The position numbers were made by a program, and so were the translations under genes. Shown here piece after piece: positions 31,687-43,043 of a stretch of 64,000 nucleotides of DNA (positions are counted from its first letter, which is position 1; every line of letters begins with the position of its first letter). Source of the DNA: Isochrysis galbana (lineage: Eukaryota; Haptophyta; Isochrysidales; Isochrysidaceae); assembly GCA_018136815.1 (NCBI GenBank), contig CM030932.1, positions 6,936,230 through 7,000,229 on the forward strand. Direction: 5' to 3'. The notes beneath the pieces are model-generated. The model was given only the letters and a program-made list of their open reading frames with translations. It was not told where the DNA came from and ran no database searches.

Positions 31687-32529
31687 TCACGTTGACATGC
31701 TGACGATCGGTGCCGACTCAATTCCCGCCATTTGACCGGGCAAGGGGGCATCATCAAATGTCACGTCAACTATCTCCACTTCATGAGCATTCTGTCGGGC
31801 GACATGAAGAGCCTCAGGCATTCTACCGAAGTAGTGCCGTATCCGTTCTGGTGTCACTGGGCGGCTGCGCATAGCTGCGCGCGCAATGGCGGTCTGGCAC
31901 GGAACGCGCACATAGATCGCTTTCACGAACATCCCGGCGTCTCGTGCCGCCCGCATCCGTCGCGCACGACGTTCGAGGTTTGTCCCAGTGCCGTCGAGCA
32001 CCAAGCGCAAAACGCTCTTGTCGTGCAAAGCAGTCATGAACCGAGCCTCAACTCGAGCATCCGCCCAGCTGTATGCGTTCAGGCTGTGGTCAAGGTACAG
32101 ACGATCTGGATCATTCTCGTCCCATTCAGGGTGCTGAGCTATTTCAGCATCGAGATCGAGCACTTCCGTTGTCTTGAGCTGGCTTGCACGAGACTGATAG
32201 CGTGCCTTAATGACTCGAGATTTGCCTGAACCGGGTAGCCCAATCATGAAGACGGCGACGCGCGGGTATACGACCTCACCCCGTGCGACTGCTCGGTGGA
32301 GCAAGATGTAGGCTAGTCGCTTCAGAGGGCCCAGTGCTCCTACGAGGGGAGGTGGCTCTGGTGCCCTGCAAACACCGAACGATGGCAGCTGCCCTGATCG
32401 AACTGCCTGCAGGGTGGTATTGAGAGTATTCTGCTGACGGAAGGAAGCGGGGATGGGCAGATGCAGTGGCTTGCCCCTTGTGGAGCGCAGCTGGACGGCT
32501 ACAGCAAGGAGGAGGAGCTTCCTCATCAT
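31687..32529 (-). CDS. P-loop kinase of the zeta-toxin fold, with signal-peptide-like N-terminus
   Basis: I start at MMRKLLLLAVAVQL (32529), giving 280 residues; the longer frame adds 26 residues without a clear role. The hydrophobic N-terminus suggests entry into the secretory or plastid route. A Walker A motif GLPGSGKS (97-104) is preceded by a beta strand VAVFMI. VLDLDAEIAQHPEWDEN and LRLVLDGTGTNLERRARRMRAA follow, as in nucleotide- or sugar-kinase members of the zeta-toxin (PF06414-like) group. The tail has an Arg-containing lid region (RAAMRSRPVTPERIRHYF). In eukaryotic algae such proteins are probably small-molecule kinases, not toxins; the substrate is unknown. A purine-rich plus-strand tract at 32636-32755 is a pyrimidine leader on the sense strand. 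Confidence 0.75.
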   Translation of the reverse strand: MMRKLLLLAVAVQLRSTRGKPLHLPIPASFRQQNTLNTTLQAVRSGQLPSFGVCRAPEPPPLVGALGPLKRLAYILLHRAVARGEVVYPRVAVFMIGLPGSGKSRVIKARYQSRASQLKTTEVLDLDAEIAQHPEWDENDPDRLYLDHSLNAYSWADARVEARFMTALHDKSVLRLVLDGTGTNLERRARRMRAARDAGMFVKAIYVRVPCQTAIARAAMRSRPVTPERIRHYFGRMPEALHVARQNAHEVEIVDVTFDDAPLPGQMAGIESAPIVSMST

Positions 32530-34977
32530 GGAGAGCTCTCGTGCCAGCCGCCAACTGAGCGGTCGCGCTCTGAGGGGCCAAGCGCTGGCCGTGGCGCCCG
32601 TCAACACCGCCCCGCCTGTGTGCGCGGTGAGGGACGAGAGGAAGAAAGAAGGAGAGGTAGAGAAGGGAAAGGGCGAGGGAAGAGGGAGGAGGAAAGGGAG
32701 GTGTGGGAAAGGAGCGGGAGGGGGAGGGGCAGGGGACAGGTCAGGCAGGAGGGGTGATTGTGTGAGAGGAGGAGGCCGATATCTCAGGTTTTGAGAAAAT
32801 ATGTGTCTTCTCTCCTCTCTTCGCTCCTTCTCTCCCCGTCTTCTTCGCTCCCTCTTTCTTCCCCTTCTCGCGGCTAGCTCATCTTCTCTCTGCTTCTTTC
32901 TGGTCTCTCTATTGATATGTGTGTCCTGTCACTGTAGGGTACTCTAGGAGTACTTGTTTCTCGTCGAGTCTCGTAGAGTACAGGGTAAAGTACATTAGTC
33001 TTCTTCGGTAGTATTAGCGAATCCTTCCGATACCCAGGGGCACAAGGGGGCGAGTACTCGTACAGAGCTCTTCTCCTCTCGCGCTCTATCTCCTCTCTCC
33101 CTCTCACTTCGGTCGCGCGATCTCCTCCCTCTCTTTTCTCTCCTTGCGACTTTTCTTTCTAAATGGAACGAATGGCGAGAGGCGTGTGGGAGAGAGGAGA
33201 AAAAGAGAGAGGCGAACGAGCAGAGAGACGGAGAGGGTTGGGAGGAGAGGGAGAGGCGGGGGGGAGAGAGAGAGAGGGCCGGGAGTGGGGGAAAGGTGAG
33301 AGGGTTGGAGCGAGGGAGAGAAAGGATGGATGAGGGAAAACGACAAGAGTAGAGCTCTGTCCAAGTGGCCCTGGAGGGAGGGGGGAGAGAAGACGAGGAG
33401 AGGGAGAGGGGCGGGCCGAGGTCGAGCTTTGGGAATCGCGGACGGCATCCTCCTCCAGCGCTCAAGCCGTCGAGCGCCACGCGGTCGCGCGATTGCGCGG
33501 TGAAGAGGAATGGCCTCAAGCTTGGAGGGGCGGCGCGCGCGGCTGTCGAGCACCGTCAGCCACCATCTTCATTCACGCGAGTCGGACACAGCGGGACCTA
33601 GGCCAGCCGTAGCGTCCAAGCAGTCAACGCAGTATCACACAACTAAGTTTATACTTAGCTCACCCATGGGCATGCCATGGGGGGGGCACAAGCCCCCTCC
33701 CCTCTCCACTCCTCCCATGCTGTGGGGGAGGAACCACCCACCCCCCTGCCATGCCTTATGACATGCCAAGGTAGGGACGGGTACAAGTTTCGCGCTCGAC
33801 TCCCCCAAATTTTGTGCTTGATTTTGTGACTTCCCCCCCAATTTTTGCGCTAGATTTTCTTTAAACTACAAACTAAATCATGTAAAACATCTGAAGATTC
33901 GGACTACTCACGCTAGCTATACGGGTCCACGTACTCACGGTACTCACTCACGACATCGCCTATACCTATACCCCAGTTTACTCACTCCCTTACACCACCC
34001 CCTTACCCCCTTCATTCCTTTGTCTTTGGTATCGGGGGGGGGGGGGGGGGCGTGCACTACAACAGGCCAACTGCAGGGGGTGGGCTGGGGCAGACCTGCT
34101 GCCTGCTGGTGTGGTGTTCCTGTGGCAAAACAAACATAAACGCCTCTTGCGTTTGACACTTCGTGCCCCTGGGAGGTCTCGGCCCCCTCTTCTCGCGTCC
34201 TTTTCAAGTATCGCCGCGCTTTCGCGGCATTCGTATGTCGCGCGGGGTGTCGGCCTGTAAACATACCGTAAACAGGCGTGAGTATTACCTTTTTTGTGTC
34301 AGATTGTGTCGTATTTTTGTCGTGCTTTTTTCGTCGTTCTCTTCGTTCTCCTACGGGCGTGCGATGCCTGCGCGCCCCATGGCCCCCCTCTGAGGGGCCC
34401 CTCGGGTCCCCCCAGAGGGCCAATTGGGCCAGCTCAGGGGGCAGTGGAGGCTGGGGCTGGGCCCCTCGCCTCTCCTGCCTCTCCCTCGCTGGCCTCGCTG
34501 GCCCTGGGTGCCTTCCTGTCGGCTCAGGTGGTCGGTTGCTCAGTGGTGGAGAGGGGGGTCAGTACGAGCGAGGGCCAGTGCAGGCGAGTGCGTGCGGCGC
34601 GCGGCACGCGGCGGGTCGGGGGGAGTCAGTACGAGAGCAGGCCCAAGCGGGCCTGGGAGTGCGGCTCGCGACCCGCGCCCGCTGGGGGTCTGGCTAGTTG
34701 TGTTGATTGCCTTGCTCATGCTAGAAGTCCGAGCATGGGGTTGACTGACAGGCCCCCCGGAGGGGAATTGGTGCCTAGAGGGGGGACTTGGGGGGACTTC
34801 AGGCGCCCCCCCGTGCTAAACTAAGTAAAAACTTAGTTGAAATTTCCTCAACCGTGAGATCGTCATTTTTCAGCCCAAAAGAAACTGTTTGACCGCCCTA
34901 GCCTTGATCATAGCGACCATCGACGAGACGGTAGGAATTTGTTGAGTGTTGATGGTTGCGGCTGCTTGCCATAAATT
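32530..34977. other. Intergenic region with simple sequence and repeat copies
   Basis: 32800-33460 is C/T- then G/A-rich simple sequence. At 33644 a family copy begins (AACTAAGTTTATACTTAGCT), truncated by about 33775. At 34370-34840 a copy lies on the minus strand, ending with AACTAAGTAAAAACTTAGTT (34817-34836). CTGTTTGACCGCCCTAG follows at 34885-34901. Poly-G lies near 34036-34050. No gene supported. Confidence 0.5.
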
Positions 34978-37893
34978 TCAGCCGAATGTGCCCATTGAGC
35001 TTCCATCATCAGAGGTTGATAATGAATCGAACTTCCGGATTAAGCCCGCGTTGTTTCGAAAGAAGTCAGATCCCGTTCCGGCGTTGAAGTCGTAACTGAG
35101 AAAAGCGTCAACAAGGGCGTCGCGCGCAGCAAGACGCTCATGCTCGGCAAGAGCGTCCTCCTTACTACGATGTATGGGGTATATGGGTTCCCCGCAATCG
35201 CGCCGTTCTGAAATGTAAAGCGCGCGATCAATCACTTCCTTTGGCACATCTGCCGCGGCGGCACAGTGGTAACCGTACGAGTCCTCCGACCGACCGCGCT
35301 CAGCGGCATAGAGGAACACCACTTGATCGAGCAAATCATCCCGACAACGTTTCGGCTCTAGTATGACCTTCATCGTCCACAAGGCAAGATGAGGATGCTG
35401 GACGAGCTCAGGCAATTCGAGCAACTCGGTAAAGTGAGTGCACGCCAGCATGTGCGGGCACGAGCTACCCCGATCAAGGAAGTGCTGAAGGCAGGCATAT
35501 AAGTACGATATTCCGTCCTGGACGTTTGTGCCCTTTCCGAACTCATCCACTAGACAAAGCGAACGGCTCGTGGAGTGGCGCATCATGACTGCCATTTGTG
35601 TGAGGTCGACCATGAATGCGGATGCATTGGCGACGGCCGACTCGTGCGAAATCATCCGCGTGTAGATGGCATCTGTCAGCCCAATGGTAGCTCTTCTTGC
35701 AGGCACGAAGGAACCCACGTGCGCGAGGAAAACAATTAAGCCAACCATGCGCAAGTAACACGTTTTGCCGCTTGCATTTGGGCCCGTGAGCAATATCATC
35801 CGACTCGGGGAGTTGGGCGTGGTGTTGAGCTGGCTTGAGTTCGGCACAAGCTGAGGAGAATTGTGTAGCAGAGGATGCCATCCATCTTCAATGTCGAGTA
35901 CGTTGTTGTCAGATAGCGAGGGGCGCGTCAAATTCAGCTCTAAAGCCACCATCGCGAGGGAGAGTAGGCAATCTAACTCTGCAAGAACAATTTGGGCATC
36001 AAGCATGGCAGGGAATGAAGCAAGGACCTGCAACTCAAGATGGCGAATGAGTTGAGACTCGAGATCTCGTGCACATGAAAGCATATCCCCGAAGGTTTCA
36101 TCCAACTTAAGGCACGATTGGGTCTTGAAAAAGCCGTCGCCATCCTCATGGAACTGCAAAACAAGTCCTGCTTCGGCGAACTGCTCAACAACCGAATCAG
36201 CATTCTCCTGCAGCACGCGCGGCATCGGCATCTTCAGCATGAATCCCAGCTGCGTGATGAAAACAATATACAGCTGCTCGTCATCGTTGTGGTGGAGCAG
36301 GGCGGAGGACCTCCGTAAGCGTGCCAGTTCAGCTCGTGCTGTCGACGTCAGAATGTGTGGCAGTTTAGCGCATGATTGTCGGAGCTCATCGAGTTGATCG
36401 TGCACCCCGTCATGAACGCAGATATGCTTGGTGAGGCGCGCCTCGCGTTTTGCCGATGATTCAAAGTCGATGATGCCGGCAATCATATTGGCCAATTCAG
36501 CCAACTCATCTTTTGCTACCTGGAGGGCACGGTGCATTGTGGGCGGCATCGCCGGCTACACGCTGGTGCGGCTACGGGCAAGCAGTTGGGTGTTAGACAT
36601 AGGCACGCATGCGCAGGTGCGTCGAGGGATCGCATGTTCTCCGGGCTCTCGAGCACCTCTTCCAGTCGAGCTGTAATTGGGACGTCCTCAAGCCTGAAAT
36701 CTAACGTCGAGAGTATGTCTCGCATGCGTATGGTGCACGAAGCCAATGAGAGCGCATTCTTGAAGTCGGAGAGTAGCATGCCGCCTCTGTCAAAGCTTGC
36801 ACGGAGATGTCGCACGTCTTTTGCCTTGGCGATGATCGCGGTCAACTGAGGAAGAGACTCTTGATGCGATAAAAAGAGGCTTATTGCATTGTGGCGCTCT
36901 GTGATCACGCGCATGTCCACCGATGGCCTCGCAAACCACGAGCGCAGCAGCGCCTCTCCCGGAGGTGAGCGGGTCTTGTTGAATACGGACCACAACGAGA
37001 AGGAATCTCGGGAGCGTCCCCAGCCAGACGGATGGCCCCGCTTGTCCGGGAAAATGTTGAGTGATAGCAGGCCCTCGGGCAAAATGCGCATGGTGTGCTT
37101 CACCTCGTGGGGCAAGATGTTGGTAATGCTCAAGCGACCTGTGCTCTCAATCTTGTGCAAGTGAGCTAGGAGGCCTCCTATTGCTTGCCTTGCTTGCTCT
37201 TGATCTCGCGGGAGAAAGTGATCGAGATGAATGAGCGCTTCCCGATCGGTCATCTCGCGGGTGCTGTTATTGAAGAGGTGTGTGAGCAAGAGAAGGCGCT
37301 TCGTCGCTGACTCGCAGGTGAAGTCGCGAGATTTGCCCAGTTGAACAAAGAACTGACCTGGCATGCCGTCCTCGTCGTCATCCCGATCCCCATCGACCTG
37401 ACCACGTGGCGAATGCGCGTCCGTCTCGAGAGGCGCCTCGAGTTGCGTGAGGAATATCGTGTCCGACTTGGCTGGCGCCACAATGACTTCTGGATTTAGC
37501 TCGAACTTCAGGGAGCGCATCATCATCAGCTCAGGGCCAGAGTCAACGACTTGGCAATAGTAGAGTGTCGCCTGGTCGAGGAAAGCTGCGCCCAGTGTCT
37601 GCGTCTGAAGAGGGGAACAGCGCTGTTACGTTCATCTGTGCTTGTCGGTAGAGTGAGCGCGCGGCAGGCGTCCCAAAGAGAGCTACTCACGGCAGTGTGC
37701 AACACGGGCAGCTTAGCGCCACCTGCATTCTGTACACGACAGAGAGGATCTGCACACGGCGGGGCGCGGTCGGATCCACAGGTGCCTCACTGTCGAGATG
37801 CGTCGACTGCACCGTATCGCGTTCCACGCCGCTCCTCGAGCTGCCCCGCTCGGGCTGCCGTTCCCCCGATGCCGCCGCCTCGCCCTCGCGCAT
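34978..37893 (-). CDS. MSH5: MSH5, meiotic MutS homologue (three exons)
   Basis: Exons 37893-37723, 37604-36657 and 36519-34978. Both introns are GT-AG in phase 0 and the product has 886 residues (924 if the Met at 38007 is used), close to MSH5 elsewhere. The first junction restores QILSVVYRMQ-TQTLGAAFLDQ and the second LEE-VAKDELAELANMIAGIIDF. Family marks: the core clamp block with SLWSVFNKTRSPPGEALLRSWFARPSVD, Walker A GPNASGKT in LLTGPNASGKTCYLRMVGL, then VGSFVPARRATIGLTDAIYTRM, LCLVDEFGKGTN (Walker B with its Glu), and CPHMLACTHFTELLE. Like other MSH5 proteins it lacks the N-terminal mismatch-recognition domain. It pairs with MSH4 to form a sliding clamp on recombination intermediates and promote meiotic crossovers. 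Its presence implies a sexual cycle. Confidence 0.92.
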
Positions 37894-38423
37894 CGCTCGC
37901 TCTTTCCCGCCCAATCCTTCTCGGGCGGACGGATGGGCAGCGCCTACGAGTAAGTGGGAGTCAGAGGAAGCAGCGCACCAGGGAAGTGGCCGCAAGGCGT
38001 CTTTCAACAGAATTTTTGTTGATACTCACGTAGAGTGTAGAGTACTCTAGAATAGTTCGGAAATTGTCCTTAGAATTTGGACGAGTTGCATGGGCTAATG
38101 CTACCCCTCGTTGCCAAAATTCTGACATTGGTAAAGTCTGGCGTTCCGCTCTCTTCCCCGCCCCTCCGGGACTCTCAGCCCCCCTCCCCCTGGCGAGGGG
38201 GAGATCGCCCTCCCGTCCCCTCAGCTCCGCTTCATCTTGACACGTTGTGCAAACCCCGCGATATTGGATAAATCGTGCTGTTTAAGTGAATGCCGCGAGC
38301 TTGTCGCCCGAACGCGATTCCAGCGGAGAGCCCTCGTGTATACTGTATTGATATTGAGTTGTATCGTATATATATTGAAAAGACAAAGGGCAGAGTTTCC
38401 CGCCTTTATTTATCCGTCAAGAC

Positions 38424-39142
38424 ATGTCGGAAGCTCCGCCCTTGGAGGCAGCTCAAGAGGCGACCACACCCGACCACACAGCCACAGACACGTACGCACC
38501 ACCAAGCAAGAAGGAGCAAGCATCGCGGGAGGCCGCCATATCCGTGCTCACGGGACGATTCTGCTCGGTAAGGCAGGCCCTGCAGCAGTCAACGCTCTCC
38601 GAGGCGAGCGAGTACTGCACGTACAAAATTTTGAAAGAGCTGAAGGCCGACCCCGCTGCGCGCGCACTCATCGATATGGACAAGCGTGAGAAGCAGCAGC
38701 AGGCCGCCGCAGCCGTCGCAGCGTCGCTCACGGCCGCTCTGATCGAAAACGAGGAGGCAGTGACCTACGAATCGCTGCAAGAAGCGTGGAAGTCAATTAT
38801 TGAAGCAAGCAGTGCTGGAAGCATGCCGTCAAGTGCCGCGTGCGACGCCCTTCGCGCGCAGCTCAACAGGCATGCGATTCCCGACAAGGAGCGCCGCGCG
38901 ATGGCCTTCACATTCCAGCTTCGTGCGTGGCAAGGGTGCGTGGAGCGGGCAAAGGGCCAGAAGCGCGTACGTGGAATGGATGAGATCTTGGAGTCGGCGA
39001 AGCGCATCTGCGGCGAGAAGCTCACATTCTCGCGCAACTCAATCAAAGCGGCGCTGAAGAACAAGCGCGACGTGCCTGCAACGATGGGGCGGCCGGTCAG
39101 CTACCCGCCAGACCTCGAGGAGGAGGTGATGCAGCTCAGCAG
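38424..39142 (+). pseudogene. Transposase N-terminal fragment with CENP-B/pogo-like HTH, truncated by LTR
   Basis: About 240 residues precede the LTR junction. Residues about 28-75 (SKKEQASREAAISVLTGRFCSVRQAL) look like a helix-turn-helix. After a helical Ala-rich stretch, GRPVSYPPDLEEEVMQL (about 220-238) matches the linker that in pogo/Jerky-type transposases joins the CENP-B-type DNA-binding region to the catalytic domain. The frame continues to 39329, but those last residues are LTR sequence, shared with the copy at 17846. No catalytic DDE domain lies beyond the LTR, so the gene was already deleted or its remainder is unrecognisable. It lies within the TA-flanked element and on the opposite strand to MSH5. 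Confidence 0.65.
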
Positions 39143-40877
39143 TGTCGGAGCGAAGCTCGTTTCCTCATTGGAAACGAGCCGCGGAGGCGCACCGGCGGCT
39201 AGCGCGGCGCACGGTCCATCCGGGGAGCCCGGAACGGGCTCATCGGAAGAACGGGGAGGGCAAATGACGGGCATGAGAGATGGACGGGAGAGTGGCACGG
39301 AACGCGAACCGGAGGGTCGGAGGATGTAAGAAAGGGCGCGGCGAGCAGTTACCGCTTACTTGGGACTCGTAGGGACTCGTAGACTCGAAAGGACGACTCG
39401 GAAGACTCGGGGCTTGGGGGTACTCAGGGGCTGCAGGTCACCAATAGGCGATACAATGGCTCAAAAACCACACAAATCAACACTCTGCACTCAAACATTC
39501 ACGGTGACAGGCCGGAAACATACGTTAAACGAACCCCCTCTGGTGAGCAGATTCAGGAGTGCCCACCAGAAAAAGAAGAGAGAGAGAGAGAGAGCGAGGG
39601 AACGAGGGCTCGGGGGGTCAAAACACAATTCGGACTCCGTTTTGGACTACAGAGTAAAATCCAGTGCCCTCGCGAGTCCTGCCTCGAGTCTCGCGAGGCA
39701 GCGCCGAAGGACGCTGAAGGAAGCGCTGCGGGACAGCGCTGAAGGACGCAGAAGGACACTGAAGGACGCTGCAAGACGCGCTGCGGGACATCGCTGACGG
39801 ACAGGGGGGGGGCGCTGAGAGACACTGGGAGACGCTGAGGGACGCTGGGGAACGCTGAGGGACGCGCTGGGGGACTTTCGCGCGGGGGGTTGAGGGAAGA
39901 GAAGACGGCGCCTCAACGCGCGGACGCGGAAGAGAGCCGCCGTCTCGGCGCGCGGAGGGGGGGGAAGCGGCGGAGGAGGGGAAGGAAATCTGCGGAGGGG
40001 GGGGGAAGGGCCGCCGTCTCGGCGCGCGGAGGGGGGAAGGGCCGCCGTCTCGGCGCGCGGAGGGGGGGGGACCGCGCGGAGGGGGGGGAAGGGAACGGCG
40101 GAGGGGGGGGAACAGCGGAGGGGAAGGGGAGGAGCGGAGGGGGGGGGAGGGGAGGAGCGGAGGGGGGGAGAAGGGGGGGAGCGGAAGGGGGGGGGGGAGA
40201 AACTGCCGAGGGGGGTGAGATCGCAACACTGACCCAATCATCCCTCACATTCAGGTATTTTTCCCGGCCTGGCCCGGGAAAATCAGGGAGTGGAGAGAGG
40301 GGAGGGAGGAGAGTTGCGGAAGGGGGGGGGAACCGCGGAGGGGGGAATCACAATACTGACCCAATCCTCCCTCACATTCACGTATTTTTCCCGGCCTGGC
40401 CCGAGAAAATCAGGGAATGGAGAGAGGGGAAGGAGGACTGCAGAGGGGGGGTGAAAACACAGTACTGACCCAACTTTCCCTCACATTCAGGTGTCTTTCC
40501 CGGCTTGCCCCGGGAAACGCATGGAATAGAGAAGGGAAACGCAGAGAATGGAGAGAGGGGGGGAGGGGAACTGCAGAGGGGGGATGGAACTGCAGAAGGG
40601 GGAGGGAACTGCAGAAGGGGAGGGAACTGCAGAAGGGGGGGGGCCAGTTCTGTTACCTGCATCTCTTACCTTAAACGCGTGGACAATTACCGTAACGGTA
40701 AAAATAAAACTCAAATCTTCGAATTTCGAGACGAAAATCGGCGAACCAGGACTGGAGCCCACGGAGAATCCGAATCGGCACGCCTTGCGTGACCACGACG
40801 AACATAGAAGACGATATATAACGAAGAAGGAGCGCGCTCATGCCGAAATATTCACGCCGAGAGGCCTGAATACAACA
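39143..40877 (+). mobile_element. Solo LTR, 1735 bp, with 5-bp target duplication
   Basis: It starts TGTCGGAGCGAAGCTCGTTT and ends GGCCTGAATACAACA, i.e. TG...CA with TGT/ACA borders. The 5-mer AGCAG stands at 39138-39142 and again at 40878-40882. The same borders and a 5-bp duplication occur at 61752-62585, which proves the ends. Inside: a 10-bp hairpin (GCTCGTTTCC / GGAAACGAGC), a GA tract, GGACGCTGAAGG repeats, four G-rich minisatellite blocks (39955-40640) and a TATA-like ACGATATATAACG near 40812. There is no internal coding region and no partner LTR, so it is a solo LTR left by recombination. Confidence 0.9.
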
Positions 40878-41291
40878 AGCAGAGGCATGGTGGGCGGTGG
40901 GCGAGGGCGTCGAGAGCTGCTCACCGGCCACGGCAGTGGTCCGGCAGTGGTCCAAGATAATGTGCCACCATGGCCTCGCGACTCCCTCTCCCTCCCGGTC
41001 CACCAGAGCCCCTACTCCTCTCGCCTCGCGCTATTGCTATTGTCAGACTTTTGTACAGCCGTTTTGGGCCCACTCGACCCGCTGCGACGGTCGTGTGAGA
41101 ACGACGCGTGCGCGACGGAGCAGCGCTGGCAGGGCAGTGTGCCTGCGGTTCTGTCTCACCTGTGGGAGCCCTGTGGCAGCCCGCATAGTGGCTAGGCCAG
41201 ATGTGTCGGACCAGCCCGATGAAAGCGGGAGTCCTGCCGGCACTTGCCAAAAATAGAACGTCAAACTTTTGGCAACGAGGGGTAGGGCACT

Positions 41292-42046
41292 CAACTAAGT
41301 TTATACTTAGTTCGCCCATGGGGGGGCACGAGCCCCCCCCTCTCTCCACTCCTCCCCTGCCATGGGGGAGGAATCACCCACTCTCCTGGCATGCCTGATG
41401 GCTTGCCAGGAGGCCACTGCCATGCTGACCCACTCTCTCCCTGACAGGCTCGCCTGATTCGCGCGTCCTGGCCCCTCGTGGCTAGCCCATCGCTCCAACC
41501 CCCCCTCCCCCCCTGTTCGACAGGCAGACAGGTGCAGAGTGGGGGCCCCTGAGGCCCAGGAGCGCCAGCGAGGGAGAGGCAGGGGAGACCAGGGCCAGCC
41601 CCAGCCTCCTCTGCCCCCTGAGCTGGCCTCCAGGAGCCTCCAGGGGTCTCCAGAGGCAGCTGCAGGCCTGTCGCAGGCGCGCCATCGCGCGTGCCTGCAG
41701 GAGAAGGGAGAGAGAGCGTGGAGAAGGGGGTGGGCGGAGCGAGGGCTCCGCTCACCGGAAAATATGTAAGTCCCGCACCTGTTTACAGGAGAAGTCGGGA
41801 CTGAGGACGCCGCCAGCCCGGTAGGCATAGGAGGAAGGAGAGAACGGATCACCGGGGGGGGGCGCGGGCCACCGACCATATCTAAGCCCTTTTCCCCTAT
41901 CCCCCTAGTAGTGCACGGGGGGAGTCGCCTGATGGCGGGGGGGAAAGGGCCGGGAGAGAGGGGGTGTAGAAAGGTTTGCTGCGCGAGTAGAAAGTAGAGG
42001 GTCCACGGCCGCGTGTGCGGTGAGACTATTAAGAAGTTAAAAAAAG
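41292..42046 (+). mobile_element. SINE-like dispersed repeat, 755 bp, with 13-bp target duplication
   Basis: GGGGTAGGGCACT occurs at 41279-41291 and 42047-42059. The insert begins CAACTAAGTTTATACTTAGT and ends GAGACTATTAAGAAGTTA followed by an A-run. A variable-length duplication plus an A-tail point to LINE-driven retroposition in plus orientation. The 5' end is a near-palindrome; the body is a G/C-rich low-complexity stretch without an ORF of note. I see no clear pol III A and B boxes. Copies or parts occur at 6402, 26171, 29190, 33644, 34370 (minus), 53056 (minus) and 62692. Confidence 0.8.
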
Positions 42047-42059
42047 GGGGTAGGGCACT

Positions 42060-43043
42060 ATCCGCGCGGCATAGCTCAGAAAATTCGTATCGAGTATCGA
42101 GGCACAAACAAGGCGCAAGGCGGGCGCGCGCGCGCGTTTGTTTTACCAAGCTATCCCACTCGTCCACTCTGCACCCCTCACCCTCGCAAGTGTGCTACCG
42201 GATGAAGGCAAGCCGCCTTCGGGGGCCCATGGGAGGAGGGACCGGTGAGAAAAACCCGAATCTGAGGTTTCAATCTCTGACAACCGTAGACCGTGGCCGC
42301 AGCACCCGAAGGGATTGTTTGCGATGGCACAATAATTGTGGATGGACGCGCATTATGGTTATGGGAGCGCGCAAGCGCCGAAAGGAGCCACCCCTCTAGG
42401 AAACCAGGGAGGCCCTCGGCGCGCGCGCGCGCGGCGTATTTCGCGGCGTGCGAGCACCCACTCGACCGAAGCGGGACCGCCTAACCCCGAGCTGCCCCCT
42501 CCGCGGAGAATTGACTTTCATATTCATAGTTCAAGGCGCGTAACTCTTCACTGTCCCAAAAGTGTGGTGAGGTGGGAAGGGACACCGCGGCGAAGAAGTC
42601 GAAGTCGAAGGCAAGGCGCCGCGCCCGTATCAGTCCCTAGCCCCATCCCGGCGCAAAAGGCGTCAACAGGTTCAAGCAGCGCGATCAAAGTGCGTAGTCA
42701 CTAGTCACATGCAATTCTCAGAGCGCTCCCATAGGTGATCAAGAGGACGAATCGAGCGAGGCGTAGAAGCGACATGGTCAGAGGGATAGCCACAGCCAAT
42801 TTCACAGAGACGTAATCGCGCATCTCTTCCTTTAAGATGCTTTGTCACAAAAAGGCTCGTGCCAGCCAAAATGAACTCGATCAAGACCAACTGTGATGCG
42901 TTCAAGGAGCGGAGCAGGACCAGACTGCTACCTATCGAAATTAGGGCTTTCTTCCCTGAATGTGTGGCTACTATCGACCGATACAGACATCCTAAATTTT
43001 CCTACTCGCTTTGCTACACTTCTTGGTCTCGACCGAGGCAGCC
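42060..43043. other. Intergenic region without a recognised gene
   Basis: A minus-strand ORF at 42705-42905 has one hydrophobic stretch but no family signature. It could be 3' UTR of the transporter gene. Nothing else seen. Confidence 0.35.

Larger units (their letters stand above)
38104..41282. mobile_element. TA-flanked DNA transposon (Tc1/mariner-pogo type), split by a solo LTR
   Basis: A perfect 16-bp terminal inverted repeat, CCCCTCGTTGCCAAAA (38104-38119) and its complement (41267-41282), is bordered on both sides by TA (38102-38103 and 41283-41284). A TA duplication is the hallmark of Tc1/mariner/pogo elements. Inside is an ORF with a CENP-B/pogo-like DNA-binding region but no DDE domain. 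A 1735-bp LTR sits within that ORF. Without the LTR the element is about 1.44 kb, so it is an internally deleted, non-autonomous copy. Its left end lies only about 210 bp upstream of the MSH5 start. Confidence 0.85.

Noticed and set aside
32476-32794. Plus-strand ORFs rich in Gly/Arg/Lys
   Set aside because: Antisense to the 5' end and leader of the P-loop kinase gene; purine-tract artefact.
39143-39329. C-terminal 60 residues of the transposase-like frame
   Set aside because: They are LTR sequence, also present at 17871 outside any transposase context.
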